Source of the DNA: Bacillus ectoiniformans
Lineage (GTDB): Bacteria; Bacillota; Bacilli; Bacillales; Domibacillaceae
Length of the DNA: 64,000 nucleotides
NCBI RefSeq assembly: GCF_016908875.1
Contig: NZ_JAFBES010000003.1
Location: forward strand, 124,001-188,000
Direction: 5' to 3'
Shown here piece by piece: positions 9,163 through 17,329 of this stretch. The number at the start of each line of letters is the position of its first letter. The first letter of the stretch is position 1. A program made the position numbers and the translations under genes. The notes beneath the pieces are model-generated. The model did not search any database. It was not told where the DNA came from and saw only the letters and a list, made by a program, of their open reading frames with translations.

Positions 9163-9180
9163 TTTTATTAAAAAATATTG

Positions 9181-9233
9181 AAATGGGGTCAGACCCCCGG
9201 CGCTTTAACGCGCTGAGGGTCTGACCCCATTTT
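9181..9233 (-). terminator. Strong hairpin terminator after the YfmJ-type reductase
   Basis: AAATGGGGTCAGACCC (9181-9196) pairs perfectly with GGGTCTGACCCCATTT (9217-9232), and the loop region carries a further GCGC pairing. On the minus strand the stem is followed within a few bases by ATATTTTTT. It starts 3 bp past the gene's stop codon. Confidence 0.8.
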
Positions 9234-9235
9234 CA

Positions 9236-10243
9236 TTATTTCATATCGCGTACTTTAACGAGCTGTTTTCCGGTGTTTTCTCCGCTGAATAATCCAATAA
9301 AGGCTTGTGGTATGTTTTCGAATCCGTCTGTAATGGTTTCTTCATACGTCAGTTTTCCTTCTTGCAGCCATTTGGATAAGAACTTAAATCCTTCGTTGAA
9401 GTGTTCTTTAAAGTCTCCGACTGTAAAACCTTGAATCAATGCACTGGATTTAATCAGATGACCTTGAATACGCGGCCCTTGATCGTTTGGCTTGTTATAA
9501 GAGGAGATCGCTCCGCATTGGACGATTCGGGCGAATTTATTCAGGAGCGGGTAGACGCCATCGGAAATCTCTCCCCCGACATTATCAAAGTAGACATCCA
9601 CACCATCTGGACAAGCATTCTTCAAAGCTTGAGCAACATTCTCTGTCTTGTAATTGATTACTGCGTCTGCGCCAAGCGTCTGTTTTACGTACTGGACTTT
9701 ATCGTCTGTGCCGGCAATGGCGACTACACGAGCACCAGCGATTTTGGCAATTTGCACGACTGCGGACCCTACTGCGCCAGCCGCACCTGAGACGACTACG
9801 GTTTCTCCTTCTTTTGGCTTTCCAATATGCATTAAGCCAAAATAGGCGGTTAAGCCAGGCATGCCCATGATGCCAAGAGAGGCGGTCACAGGTCCAAGGT
9901 CAGGGTCAATCTTTCTTAATCCTGCAGCTGATACTGCCGAATATTCTTTCCACGGAAGCATCCCGGTCACAATGTCACCTTTCTCAAATTCACTTGAAAG
10001 AGATTCAACGACTTGGGCCACAGCGCCGCCTTCAATAGGTTCGTTCAATTGAAACGGAGGAATGTACGATTTCCCCTCGTTCATTCTTCCTCGCATGTAA
10101 GGGTCCACCGATACATATAAAAGTTCGACTAGCACTTCACCGTCGTTAGGAGTTGGGATGACTGTTTCTGTTATTTTCATATGATCCTCACTAGGCTCAT
10201 TTTCAGGGCGTTTCACTAAAAGTATTTCGCGATTATTACTCAA
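9236..10243 (-). CDS. yfmJ: NADP-dependent medium-chain reductase, YfmJ/CurA type
   Basis: This is a zinc-less MDR-family reductase similar to B. subtilis YfmJ and leukotriene B4 12-hydroxydehydrogenase/curcumin reductase, which reduce alpha,beta-unsaturated ketones with NADPH. The nucleotide-binding motif VSGAAGAVGSAVVQIAK and the quinone-oxidoreductase-like YVDPYMRGRM region are visible. The TTG at 10243 has GAGGAG at 8 bp; a GTG at 10252 would overlap that ribosome binding site. This gives 335 residues. It is monocistronic, with a strong terminator. The physiological substrate is unknown. Confidence 0.85.
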   Translation of the reverse strand: MSNNREILLVKRPENEPSEDHMKITETVIPTPNDGEVLVELLYVSVDPYMRGRMNEGKSYIPPFQLNEPIEGGAVAQVVESLSSEFEKGDIVTGMLPWKEYSAVSAAGLRKIDPDLGPVTASLGIMGMPGLTAYFGLMHIGKPKEGETVVVSGAAGAVGSAVVQIAKIAGARVVAIAGTDDKVQYVKQTLGADAVINYKTENVAQALKNACPDGVDVYFDNVGGEISDGVYPLLNKFARIVQCGAISSYNKPNDQGPRIQGHLIKSSALIQGFTVGDFKEHFNEGFKFLSKWLQEGKLTYEETITDGFENIPQAFIGLFSGENTGKQLVKVRDMK

Positions 10244-10449
10244 AAGTCTCACTCCTCTTTTTTAAAATTCTGTTCCTATCATACGCCTATCAACAGTTTA
10301 AATTCAAAGATTAAGGACTGACATCAGAAAACACACTCGCTCGTTTAAGGAATTTCTGAGGAGGGAATAAAGCTGTATATCCTATGTGATGCCTAATTTT
10401 AAGGAATGTTTAAAAAAGGATTCTCATCTAAAGGTGGGGGGCAATTGAG

Positions 10450-11763
10450 ATGAAAACGCAAGTGTGTATCTCTGGAGGTGGAATCGCGGGATTGACTCTC
10501 GCTTTAAAACTGGCTCAGTGCGAGATAGATGTAACTGTGATCGAAAAAGATCGTACGCCAAGTGTGAAGTATAAAGGAGAGCTTCTGCAGCCGAAAAGTC
10601 TGGAGATATTATCAAAAATTGGGCTTTATGAAGAAGTGTACAGCCGCGGATTTCCGCTTAAAACGACGGCGATTAAAGAAATAGATGGAGATCGTGTGCT
10701 AAAAGAAATTACCTTTCACTATAACGCGGTAGATCATCCATTTAATTATGCACTAATGGTGCCTCATGAGACGCTCAAAAGTGTGATATTAGAAAAAGCC
10801 AAATCCTTCCCTCATTTTCATTACTTGCGTCCAATGAAGTTTACCGGATTTAAAGAAGAAGGAGTACATAAACGGACAGGGATGCTCGAGAGTAAAGAAG
10901 AAGGTGCCATAGAGATCGAAGCGGATTTCTTTATTGGAGCAGAAGGAAGGATTTCGCCTATTCGAAAAAGCTTAGGAATTCCGTTGAAAGATACAGAGTA
11001 TAACCATTATTTCTTGACCGTCAGTTTTCCGAGGCCGGAATCATTGACGGAAGCCATCATGATCGTAGAGGGGCATTATTTTCTCGGGCTTTTCCCACTG
11101 CCTGACCAGCAAGTCCGAACCGTTCTTTTAATTAAACCGGAAGAGTATAAACAGATGAAACGGGAGGGGCTGCCTTCATTCTACGATTGCTATACCCGCT
11201 TGTTTCCAGATTTAGATGGCTATGTACAGCAGATTACAAGCTGGAAGGATATTCAGCTGATGATCCCGATTCGTCATAATGCCAAATGTTATGTAAGTGG
11301 AAATTGCGCCTTAATGGGGGATGCCATTCACAGTGTCCACCCCATGGCAGGAGAAGGAATGAATTTAGCCATTCAAGACGCTCATACGCTTGGAGATTTG
11401 CTTTGCTGTATGTATGAAAACGGCGATTTACGCCCTGAGCAGTTAAAGCTGTATGAAAGTGTCAGAAAGCCGCGTGCTGAATATTTATCGAAGCTGAGTC
11501 ATCAGTCTGCGCTGGCCTATTCCTACTGGCAACCGTTTTGGAGAAGAATCCGCACCCATGTGCTGAAACGGATGGAAACGACCCCTTCTCTTCACTTTAA
11601 ACAAATGCTGAATATTTCAGGACTTGGCATATGGAAGGAAACGTGGATTGACCGGCTCGTTCAGATCGGGATGCTTCCAAAAGGCGTGCTCCCAAAAGTC
11701 ACAAATCAAGAACGGCATTTATTCGATGAGAAAGATGAACAGCCATGGAAGTTTCAATCATAG
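10450..11763 (+). CDS. FAD-dependent monooxygenase (aromatic hydroxylase-like)
   Basis: This is a class A flavin monooxygenase of 437 residues. The N-terminal dinucleotide-binding motif is SGGGIAGLTLALKL (about 8-21). The second FAD motif GDAIHSVHPMAGEGMN lies near residue 290-305. No membrane anchor is seen. Relatives hydroxylate aromatic rings, quinone precursors or polyketides using NAD(P)H and oxygen. It is followed after 25 bp by a methyltransferase gene, so hydroxylation followed by O- or C-methylation of one small molecule is a reasonable guess. The substrate cannot be named. The start ATG follows AAAGGTGGGGGG. Confidence 0.82.
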   Translation: MKTQVCISGGGIAGLTLALKLAQCEIDVTVIEKDRTPSVKYKGELLQPKSLEILSKIGLYEEVYSRGFPLKTTAIKEIDGDRVLKEITFHYNAVDHPFNYALMVPHETLKSVILEKAKSFPHFHYLRPMKFTGFKEEGVHKRTGMLESKEEGAIEIEADFFIGAEGRISPIRKSLGIPLKDTEYNHYFLTVSFPRPESLTEAIMIVEGHYFLGLFPLPDQQVRTVLLIKPEEYKQMKREGLPSFYDCYTRLFPDLDGYVQQITSWKDIQLMIPIRHNAKCYVSGNCALMGDAIHSVHPMAGEGMNLAIQDAHTLGDLLCCMYENGDLRPEQLKLYESVRKPRAEYLSKLSHQSALAYSYWQPFWRRIRTHVLKRMETTPSLHFKQMLNISGLGIWKETWIDRLVQIGMLPKGVLPKVTNQERHLFDEKDEQPWKFQS

Positions 11764-11788
11764 ACAGTTGTAACGGAGGAGAGATCGT

Positions 11789-12787
11789 ATGATAGCAGAA
11801 TATAAAATGATGTGGGAAGCGCGTACTTGGATGAAAAAAAACGAATCCTTCTTGCCTACTTGGCATGCATATGTAGGATATACATTAGATTTATTCGACA
11901 AGTTTCGTAATGGAGCAGACCCCGAAGACGTCATCAGAGAAAACGGATATGATGAAAATCTGTTTTACTCCTGGTGTGATGCTGGACTTGTGTTAGGTCA
12001 TTTAAAAGGTGATGGTGAAAACGTGAAATCATCGTCTCGCATGCTGAAATACTTTACTAAAGAAAGTGAACAATGCATCGGCGAATTGCTGAAAGAAATG
12101 ATTGAAATGCATATGCCGGCGTTAATGAATTATCCGGAAATGATTGAAACGAAGCAGAAGAATCGTTTTTGCGGTGAGGAATATGGGCAAACGGTTGCTG
12201 CGACATCTTCTCTGATCGAGAAAAAAGCCTTCTCGTATGTGTATGAAGATACAGCTGCACAAAAACCGAAGTGGGTGCTTGATGTTGGCTGCGGAACAGG
12301 CGGCTATCTCATGAAGCTTGCCAGAAAGATGAACAAGGGGATGTATGTGGGTGTAGATATTAGCAAAGAAGTCGTAGAGACAGCCCGAAAGAAGGCGAAA
12401 ACACGAAATCTGGATCATAAAGTCAAATTTTATTATGCGGATATTGAAAGCTGGGATGTTCCGCATGGTATGTTTGATGTGATTATGATGAATAACCTTC
12501 TTCACTATTACTCTCCCGATGCGAGGGAAGAGCTGTTTAGCAAAGTGTCGCAATATCTAAGTCCAAATGGAACGATGATTGTGATTACTCCTCTCTATTT
12601 AGAAAGAGGAGGACAACCTTTCTCCGCCGCATTTAATTGCTTTATGACCGCCCATGATAACTTATACCCGCTGCCGCGCAGAGAAGAGCTGGTTCATGAT
12701 TCAGAAAAAGCTGGATTAACGCTTCATTCCATGAAAACGATTGTGAAAGAAGGCAGCTGGTATTATATGAGTTTTAAAAAGAGCTGA
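11789..12787 (+). CDS. SAM-dependent methyltransferase, class I
   Basis: This 332-residue protein has the SAM-binding glycine motif VLDVGCGTGG at 163-172 and the post-I acidic motif VGVDIS. NNLLHYYSPD and PNGTMIVITPL mark the rest of the Rossmann fold. The N-terminal 130 residues resemble the helical dimerisation/winged-helix region of O-methyltransferases. It is transcribed with the preceding flavin monooxygenase (25-bp gap, GGAGGAGAG ribosome binding site). The substrate is unknown; the pairing suggests modification of a hydroxylated aromatic or quinone-like compound. Confidence 0.82.
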   Translation: MIAEYKMMWEARTWMKKNESFLPTWHAYVGYTLDLFDKFRNGADPEDVIRENGYDENLFYSWCDAGLVLGHLKGDGENVKSSSRMLKYFTKESEQCIGELLKEMIEMHMPALMNYPEMIETKQKNRFCGEEYGQTVAATSSLIEKKAFSYVYEDTAAQKPKWVLDVGCGTGGYLMKLARKMNKGMYVGVDISKEVVETARKKAKTRNLDHKVKFYYADIESWDVPHGMFDVIMMNNLLHYYSPDAREELFSKVSQYLSPNGTMIVITPLYLERGGQPFSAAFNCFMTAHDNLYPLPRREELVHDSEKAGLTLHSMKTIVKEGSWYYMSFKKS

Positions 12788-12815
12788 ATTAGTTGTATAA
12801 TAGAAAAAATCTGAA

Positions 12816-12867
12816 AAAGGGTCTGTTCTCCAATGGCTGATGATCCAGCATAGGAGACCAGCCCTTT
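12816..12867 (+). terminator. Hairpin between the methyltransferase and dat genes
   Basis: AAAGGG...CCCTTT brackets TTCTCC/GGAGA and GCTG/CAGC pairings, forming a long imperfect stem. Only TTTGTT follows, so termination may be partial. TATAAT at 12796-12801, just upstream, could be the -10 box of a promoter for dat, in which case the hairpin would sit in the dat leader. Confidence 0.5.
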
Positions 12868-12889
12868 GTTGCTGAAAAGGAGAAAGAAC

Positions 12890-13723
12890 ATGACAATAGC
12901 GTATTTTAACGGAAAGATTGTAGAAATGGATCAGCCGGTTGTCCCAATTGATGAGCGCGGCCATCAGTTCGGTGATGGTGTCTATGAAGTCATAAAGGTG
13001 TACAAAAATAAGCCGTTTATGATGAAAGAGCATATGGATCGATTATATAAAAGTGCCGAAGCCATTAAGCTGACGATTAATGAAAGCCGTCAGGAAATGG
13101 AAGAGCTTTTACATGATTTAATCCAAAAGAGCGGATTGGAAGATGCAGAAGTCTACTTGCAAGTGACCAGAGGAATTGCCCCTCGAAATCACTTGTTTCC
13201 AACATGCCCAAGCTCACTTTCTGTGATTGTGAAACCGCCTCGCCATTTGCCGGAAAAAGCACGGACGGAAGGAGTAAAGGTGCATCTGACAGAAGATCTA
13301 AGATGGAAGAAGTGCTATATTAAATCATTAAATTTATTGCCAAACACTTTAGCGAAGCAAGAAGCATATGAAAATGGCTGTTTTGAAGCGATTCTTGTTC
13401 GAGATGGTTACATAACGGAAGGCTCAAGCTCTAATTTCTTTCTTGTGAAAAATGGGGAATTAGTGACAACGCCTTTATCAGATTCAATTCTTCACGGAAT
13501 TACCCGTCTCGCAGTGAAGCAGATTGCAGAAACAGATGGTATTCCTTTTGTCGAAAAGCACCTAACGCCAGATGATTTGTTTGAAGCAGATGAAGCGTTT
13601 GTGACAAGCACAGGGGTAGAGGTGGCTCCGATTACAACAGCGGATGGCCATACAATTGGCAGCGGTCAAGCAGGTCCGATTTCTAAAAAGCTGTATGAAA
13701 AATTTATTGAACTAACTAAATAA
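12890..13723 (+). CDS. dat: D-amino-acid transaminase
   Basis: This PLP-dependent fold-type IV aminotransferase makes D-alanine/D-glutamate-type amino acids for the cell wall. The PLP lysine is Lys145 in CYIKSLNLL, the same number as in the Bacillus D-AAT. The family motif EGSSSNFFLVKNG follows. I chose ATG 12890 because AAAGGAGA lies 7 bp upstream; the frame stays open to 12866, inside the preceding hairpin. The length is 277 residues. It appears to be expressed alone. Confidence 0.9.
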   Translation: MTIAYFNGKIVEMDQPVVPIDERGHQFGDGVYEVIKVYKNKPFMMKEHMDRLYKSAEAIKLTINESRQEMEELLHDLIQKSGLEDAEVYLQVTRGIAPRNHLFPTCPSSLSVIVKPPRHLPEKARTEGVKVHLTEDLRWKKCYIKSLNLLPNTLAKQEAYENGCFEAILVRDGYITEGSSSNFFLVKNGELVTTPLSDSILHGITRLAVKQIAETDGIPFVEKHLTPDDLFEADEAFVTSTGVEVAPITTADGHTIGSGQAGPISKKLYEKFIELTK

Positions 13724-13736
13724 AACATAAAAAAAT

Positions 13737-13762
13737 AGACCTCGGAAATCGCTCCGGGGTCT
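13737..13762. terminator. Bidirectional terminator between dat and the convergent hypothetical gene
   Basis: AGACCTCGG pairs with CCGGGGTCT across an 8-nt loop. An A-rich run lies on the left; TAATTAACTTTT lies on the right. Confidence 0.75.
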
Positions 13763-13771
13763 AATTAACTT

Positions 13772-14239
13772 TTATAACTTATGGAAACCTTCTTCATCTA
13801 AATACTGCGCCGCTTCTTTATAAGAAGTAAATGTGCCATCCAGGTTCGGTCCAGCATAGACATTCCATAAATCTTCTTCCTCCGCTACTAGCGTTAAGAT
13901 ATGATGGTCGGCGTTTACCCATATTTCCTTAAAATCCTCTACTGGTTCTTCAGGTTCGTTTCCTGGAGTAAGAGAATAAATCGCCTCTTTAATCAATACC
14001 CGCAGCTCTTCTTCAGAATACTCCCGAATATTCACTAATCCTTTAGAATCTGTTTTCACACCTTTAACTTCACCAGCATAGACGAACCCATTTCCATTCG
14101 GATGAAGGTGATAGACGATATTCTTCTTATCAGATTTACTGTTTTCGAAATGAAAGTTCACTCGTCCAAGTGACACATTTCTGCGTTCAAGTTCAGGGAA
14201 GGATTCAATAATAGATAGTTTTTCATCAAATGTTAGCAT
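13772..14239 (-). CDS. Conserved-looking hypothetical protein, 155 aa
   Basis: I do not recognise this protein. It is soluble and acidic, with a beta-rich N-terminal half (FHFENSKSDKKNIVYHLHPNG) and a C-terminal half with WVNADHHILTLVAEEEDLW and a short helix ending EEGFHKL. No catalytic motif or membrane segment is visible. I place the start at ATG 14239 because CGGAGG lies directly upstream; an in-frame ATG seven codons earlier (14260) has no ribosome binding site. It is convergent with dat and divergent from the c-di-GMP gene. Confidence 0.7.
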   Translation of the reverse strand: MLTFDEKLSIIESFPELERRNVSLGRVNFHFENSKSDKKNIVYHLHPNGNGFVYAGEVKGVKTDSKGLVNIREYSEEELRVLIKEAIYSLTPGNEPEEPVEDFKEIWVNADHHILTLVAEEEDLWNVYAGPNLDGTFTSYKEAAQYLDEEGFHKL

Positions 14240-14442
14240 ATAGCCTCCGTATGTTTTCATAGTGTGTTCATTATAACATATGGAGCGACCTCCGCTTTAT
14301 TGGCAATAATAAGGATTTTTTTTTATTAAATTAAAGTAAATAAGTAAGTGAATGGGCTTCTTTTTTGATAAAATGAAAATAATGTAAATATTAATTTAGC
14401 ATTTTCGACAATATTCTTTTTAAATAGGAAGGTGGCAGCTGA

Positions 14443-16203
14443 ATGATAAATAAAGAAGAATATGCACTCATCCAACAGCTGCAGCAAAGAGTAATGGAGT
14501 TGCAACAAAATGAGCAGCTCCTTACCATACAATTAGAAGGGGCCTCGGCATTTAACCATTCGATATTAGATGCTTTGCCCATTGATATATTTCTGCATGA
14601 CGAACTTGGAAAAACTGTTTTTATGAATAAAGAAGGCTGCAAGCGCCACGGCAAACCGCTGCATGAACTGGTTGGTAAGACTGTTTATGATTTTTTTCCG
14701 AAGCAGATCGCTGACGTGCTGCGAAAAGATGACCTGAAAGTCTGGCAGACAAAGACGCAATTGATCAAGAGTGTGAAGGTGGAGTTTAGCGGAAAGCCTG
14801 TTCATTTATTAACAGGCAAATCCATTGTTCGAGAAAATCAGACCAACAAAGAATATTTATTAGGCTATGCTCTGGATGTAACAAAACAGATTCAAGCAGA
14901 AGAACAGGTTGAACACATTGTCTATCACGACTCACTGACAGGCCTTCCCAATCGGTGGTATATAGAACAGAATGGGGAAGAATACCTGCAGGATACAGAA
15001 GGGTGTGCGGCTATGCTGCTTCTTGATCTGGATCATTTTAAAGTGATCAATGACAGCATGGGTCATCAAGCGGGAGACTTACTTCTGCAAAAGGTAGCAA
15101 GCCGGCTAAAAGAGCTGGAAGAGAAAAATATCATGCTGGCACGCTTAGGTGGGGATGAATTTGTTTTCATTCTAAAAGGTGTGTATGGAATAGATAAGAT
15201 CTGCGATTTCAACGAGAAGATCATTCAAATATTATCTAAGCCTTTTACTGTAGAGGAGAAACAAGTTACGATTACTCCGAGCATTGGGATCAGTCTCTAT
15301 CCTAAAGATGCAACGACAATTTTTTCGATGATCAAGAATGCGGATATTGCTATGTATCATCTAAAGGAAAAAGGAAGAAACGGCTATCAATTCTTTACAG
15401 ATAATATGAAAGAGTCCGCCAATCATCGGATGGATATGGAAATATTATTAAGACAAGCCATTGATAAAGAAGAATTTATTTTGCATTACCAGCCTAAGCT
15501 GCACTTAGGAACAGGGAAGATCTATGGTGTGGAAGCATTGGTCAGGTGGGATAGTCCCGATCATGGATTGCTATACCCAGGAAGCTTTATTGAACTGGCT
15601 GAAGAAACGGGGCTAATCGTTCCTTTAGGGGAATGGGTGTTAAGAGAGGCCTGCAGGCAGTGTCGGGAATGGCATGATTTAGGTTACAAGGATTTGACGA
15701 TCAGTGTAAATGTCAGTGCGCAGCAATTTAGAAAGCGCGACTTAGAAGAAACAGTTAAAGACGTGTTGGAAACGACAGGCCTTGATCCCAAAGCGCTCGA
15801 ACTTGAACTGACAGAAAGTACGGTGATGGAAAATCCGGTTGAAGCCGCTGCCGCACTTAAGCGTCTTCAGAAAATGGGGATCTCAATCTCTATTGATGAT
15901 TTCGGCACAGGTTTTTCATCATTAAATTACTTGAAGCATTTTCCGATCAACACATTAAAGATCGATCGATCGTTTATACAAAATGCAGAGAAAGATAATG
16001 CAGATGCGGCTATTACGCTCGCTGTCATCACGCTTGCCCATAATTTAAACCTGAGTGTAGTGGCGGAAGTTGTAGAGAATGAGCTGCAGCTTGATTTTGT
16101 TACCAACGCTAGATGTAACGGCGGACAAGGTTACTTTATCAGCCGTCCCCTAGATCGGGAAGCAATGATAGAATATTTAAGGATAAATGAAGGTGGCAGA
16201 TAA
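14443..16203 (+). CDS. PAS-GGDEF-EAL c-di-GMP signalling protein
   Basis: The 586-residue soluble protein has an N-terminal coiled coil (about 5-32), a PAS sensor (about 35-150), a GGDEF domain with intact GGDEF at 236-240, and an EAL domain. The EAL domain retains VEALVRW, NVSAQQF, ELTEST and IDDFGTGFSS, so both synthesis and hydrolysis of c-di-GMP are possible. No RxxD inhibitory site precedes GGDEF. The start ATG follows GGAAGGTGG. The terminator stem overlaps its last codons. The PAS ligand is unknown. Confidence 0.92.
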   Translation: MINKEEYALIQQLQQRVMELQQNEQLLTIQLEGASAFNHSILDALPIDIFLHDELGKTVFMNKEGCKRHGKPLHELVGKTVYDFFPKQIADVLRKDDLKVWQTKTQLIKSVKVEFSGKPVHLLTGKSIVRENQTNKEYLLGYALDVTKQIQAEEQVEHIVYHDSLTGLPNRWYIEQNGEEYLQDTEGCAAMLLLDLDHFKVINDSMGHQAGDLLLQKVASRLKELEEKNIMLARLGGDEFVFILKGVYGIDKICDFNEKIIQILSKPFTVEEKQVTITPSIGISLYPKDATTIFSMIKNADIAMYHLKEKGRNGYQFFTDNMKESANHRMDMEILLRQAIDKEEFILHYQPKLHLGTGKIYGVEALVRWDSPDHGLLYPGSFIELAEETGLIVPLGEWVLREACRQCREWHDLGYKDLTISVNVSAQQFRKRDLEETVKDVLETTGLDPKALELELTESTVMENPVEAAAALKRLQKMGISISIDDFGTGFSSLNYLKHFPINTLKIDRSFIQNAEKDNADAAITLAVITLAHNLNLSVVAEVVENELQLDFVTNARCNGGQGYFISRPLDREAMIEYLRINEGGR

Positions 16204-16231
16204 GGAAACAGCCTTGTCTGCTACTTTTTTT
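16193..16231 (+). terminator. Terminator overlapping the end of the GGDEF-EAL gene
   Basis: GTGGCAGATAAGG pairs with CCTTGTCTGCTAC using two G-U pairs, followed by seven T. The left arm includes the stop codon. Confidence 0.8.
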
Positions 16232-16299
16232 ACCATTTAAATTTGTGTACGGCTCTTAAATTACATACACTATAAGAAAAGAAAGGAAGAGTGCTTTTG

Positions 16300-17262
16300 A
16301 TGATCATAAAAAAAGTGGCTGCTTCGGTTTTTGCAGCTATTCTTATAATCATTTCCACTGCGCCAGCTGCAAGCGCTTCTTCTGGCATCAATTATTTAGC
16401 GCTTGGGGATTCTTTAGCGGCAGGTCAAACACCCAACAGAGAAATTGGGGCCAGTTATACAGATTTAATTGCACTCGCCCTAGGTCAAAGCGGCAGCCTG
16501 GAGAATTTCTCTAAACAATTTGCGATTCCCGGCTATACGACAGGTCAAGTGCTAGAGCAGCTTAAGAAGAAAGAAGTACAGAAAGCGGTTAAACAAGCAG
16601 ATTTAATGACTATTTCTGCGGGAGCGAATGACTTACTGCGTATAGTAAAAAACGATTCAGTCCGTGGAATCCTAACGTATGACGCGATACCAGCTGCGTA
16701 CTCATTGAATAAAGTTCGAGAAAATTATGTATTGCTTTTTGAACAGCTGAATCAATTGAACCCTAATGCAGACATCTATGCAATGGGATATTATTTTCCT
16801 TATCCGCATGTACATGATCAGCATAAGCCTTCTGTCAATGAGCAGCTACAGATATTAAATCAGATCATACAGCAAGAAGCAGAGCGGGCAGGAGCAACGT
16901 TTGTACCTGTTGCAGACTCATTTGGAACTAGCGCTAAGCAGCTGATTCCTAATCCAAAGGATGTCCACCCTTCAAGTTCAGGTTATTTAGAGATGGCGAA
17001 TTCCTTTTTAGCTGTTTATAGACCTGGTGGAATGAAGATCCCGGCGAGTGCTTTAGATCAGCTGCCGCCACCGGTCTCCTTTTCAAAACTGAGGGAGCTT
17101 CAACCGCAGACAAGCAGTGAAAATGAAACCGAGGCAGAGATAGAGGCTGATGAAACGGAAGAAGGCCAGGAGAACACGGCAGAGCCTGAAGAGGTTTCAC
17201 AGAGCTCTCAGCAGGCTCCGCTGCGAGCGTGTTCTAAACAAGAAGTGCTCGCTATGAATTAG
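16300..17262 (+). CDS. Secreted SGNH/GDSL-family hydrolase
   Basis: An N-terminal signal peptide (KKVAASVFAAILIII, cleavage likely after APAASAS) precedes an SGNH esterase/lipase domain. The nucleophile block is ALGDSLAAG, the block-III Asn is in SAGANDLL, and the Asp/His pair is in PKDVHPSSSGY. After about residue 255 comes a low-complexity tail rich in Glu, Thr and Ser, ending RACSKQEVLAMN; this is longer than in compact relatives. ATG 16300 is used; TTG 16297 and GTG 16291 are alternatives near AAAGGAAG. The substrate is probably a lipid or cell-wall ester. Confidence 0.85.
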   Translation: MIIKKVAASVFAAILIIISTAPAASASSGINYLALGDSLAAGQTPNREIGASYTDLIALALGQSGSLENFSKQFAIPGYTTGQVLEQLKKKEVQKAVKQADLMTISAGANDLLRIVKNDSVRGILTYDAIPAAYSLNKVRENYVLLFEQLNQLNPNADIYAMGYYFPYPHVHDQHKPSVNEQLQILNQIIQQEAERAGATFVPVADSFGTSAKQLIPNPKDVHPSSSGYLEMANSFLAVYRPGGMKIPASALDQLPPPVSFSKLRELQPQTSSENETEAEIEADETEEGQENTAEPEEVSQSSQQAPLRACSKQEVLAMN

Positions 17263-17284
17263 TAAACCTGTGATCATATGCAGC

Positions 17285-17325
17285 AAAAAAGCCCATTTTT
17301 CTGATAGCAGAAAATGGGCTTTTTC
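17285..17325. terminator. Bidirectional terminator, SGNH hydrolase and symporter genes
   Basis: AAAAAGCCCATTTT and AAAATGGGCTTTTT form a long stem with A and T tails on both sides, serving the two convergent genes. Confidence 0.88.
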
Positions 17326-17329
17326 AGGG

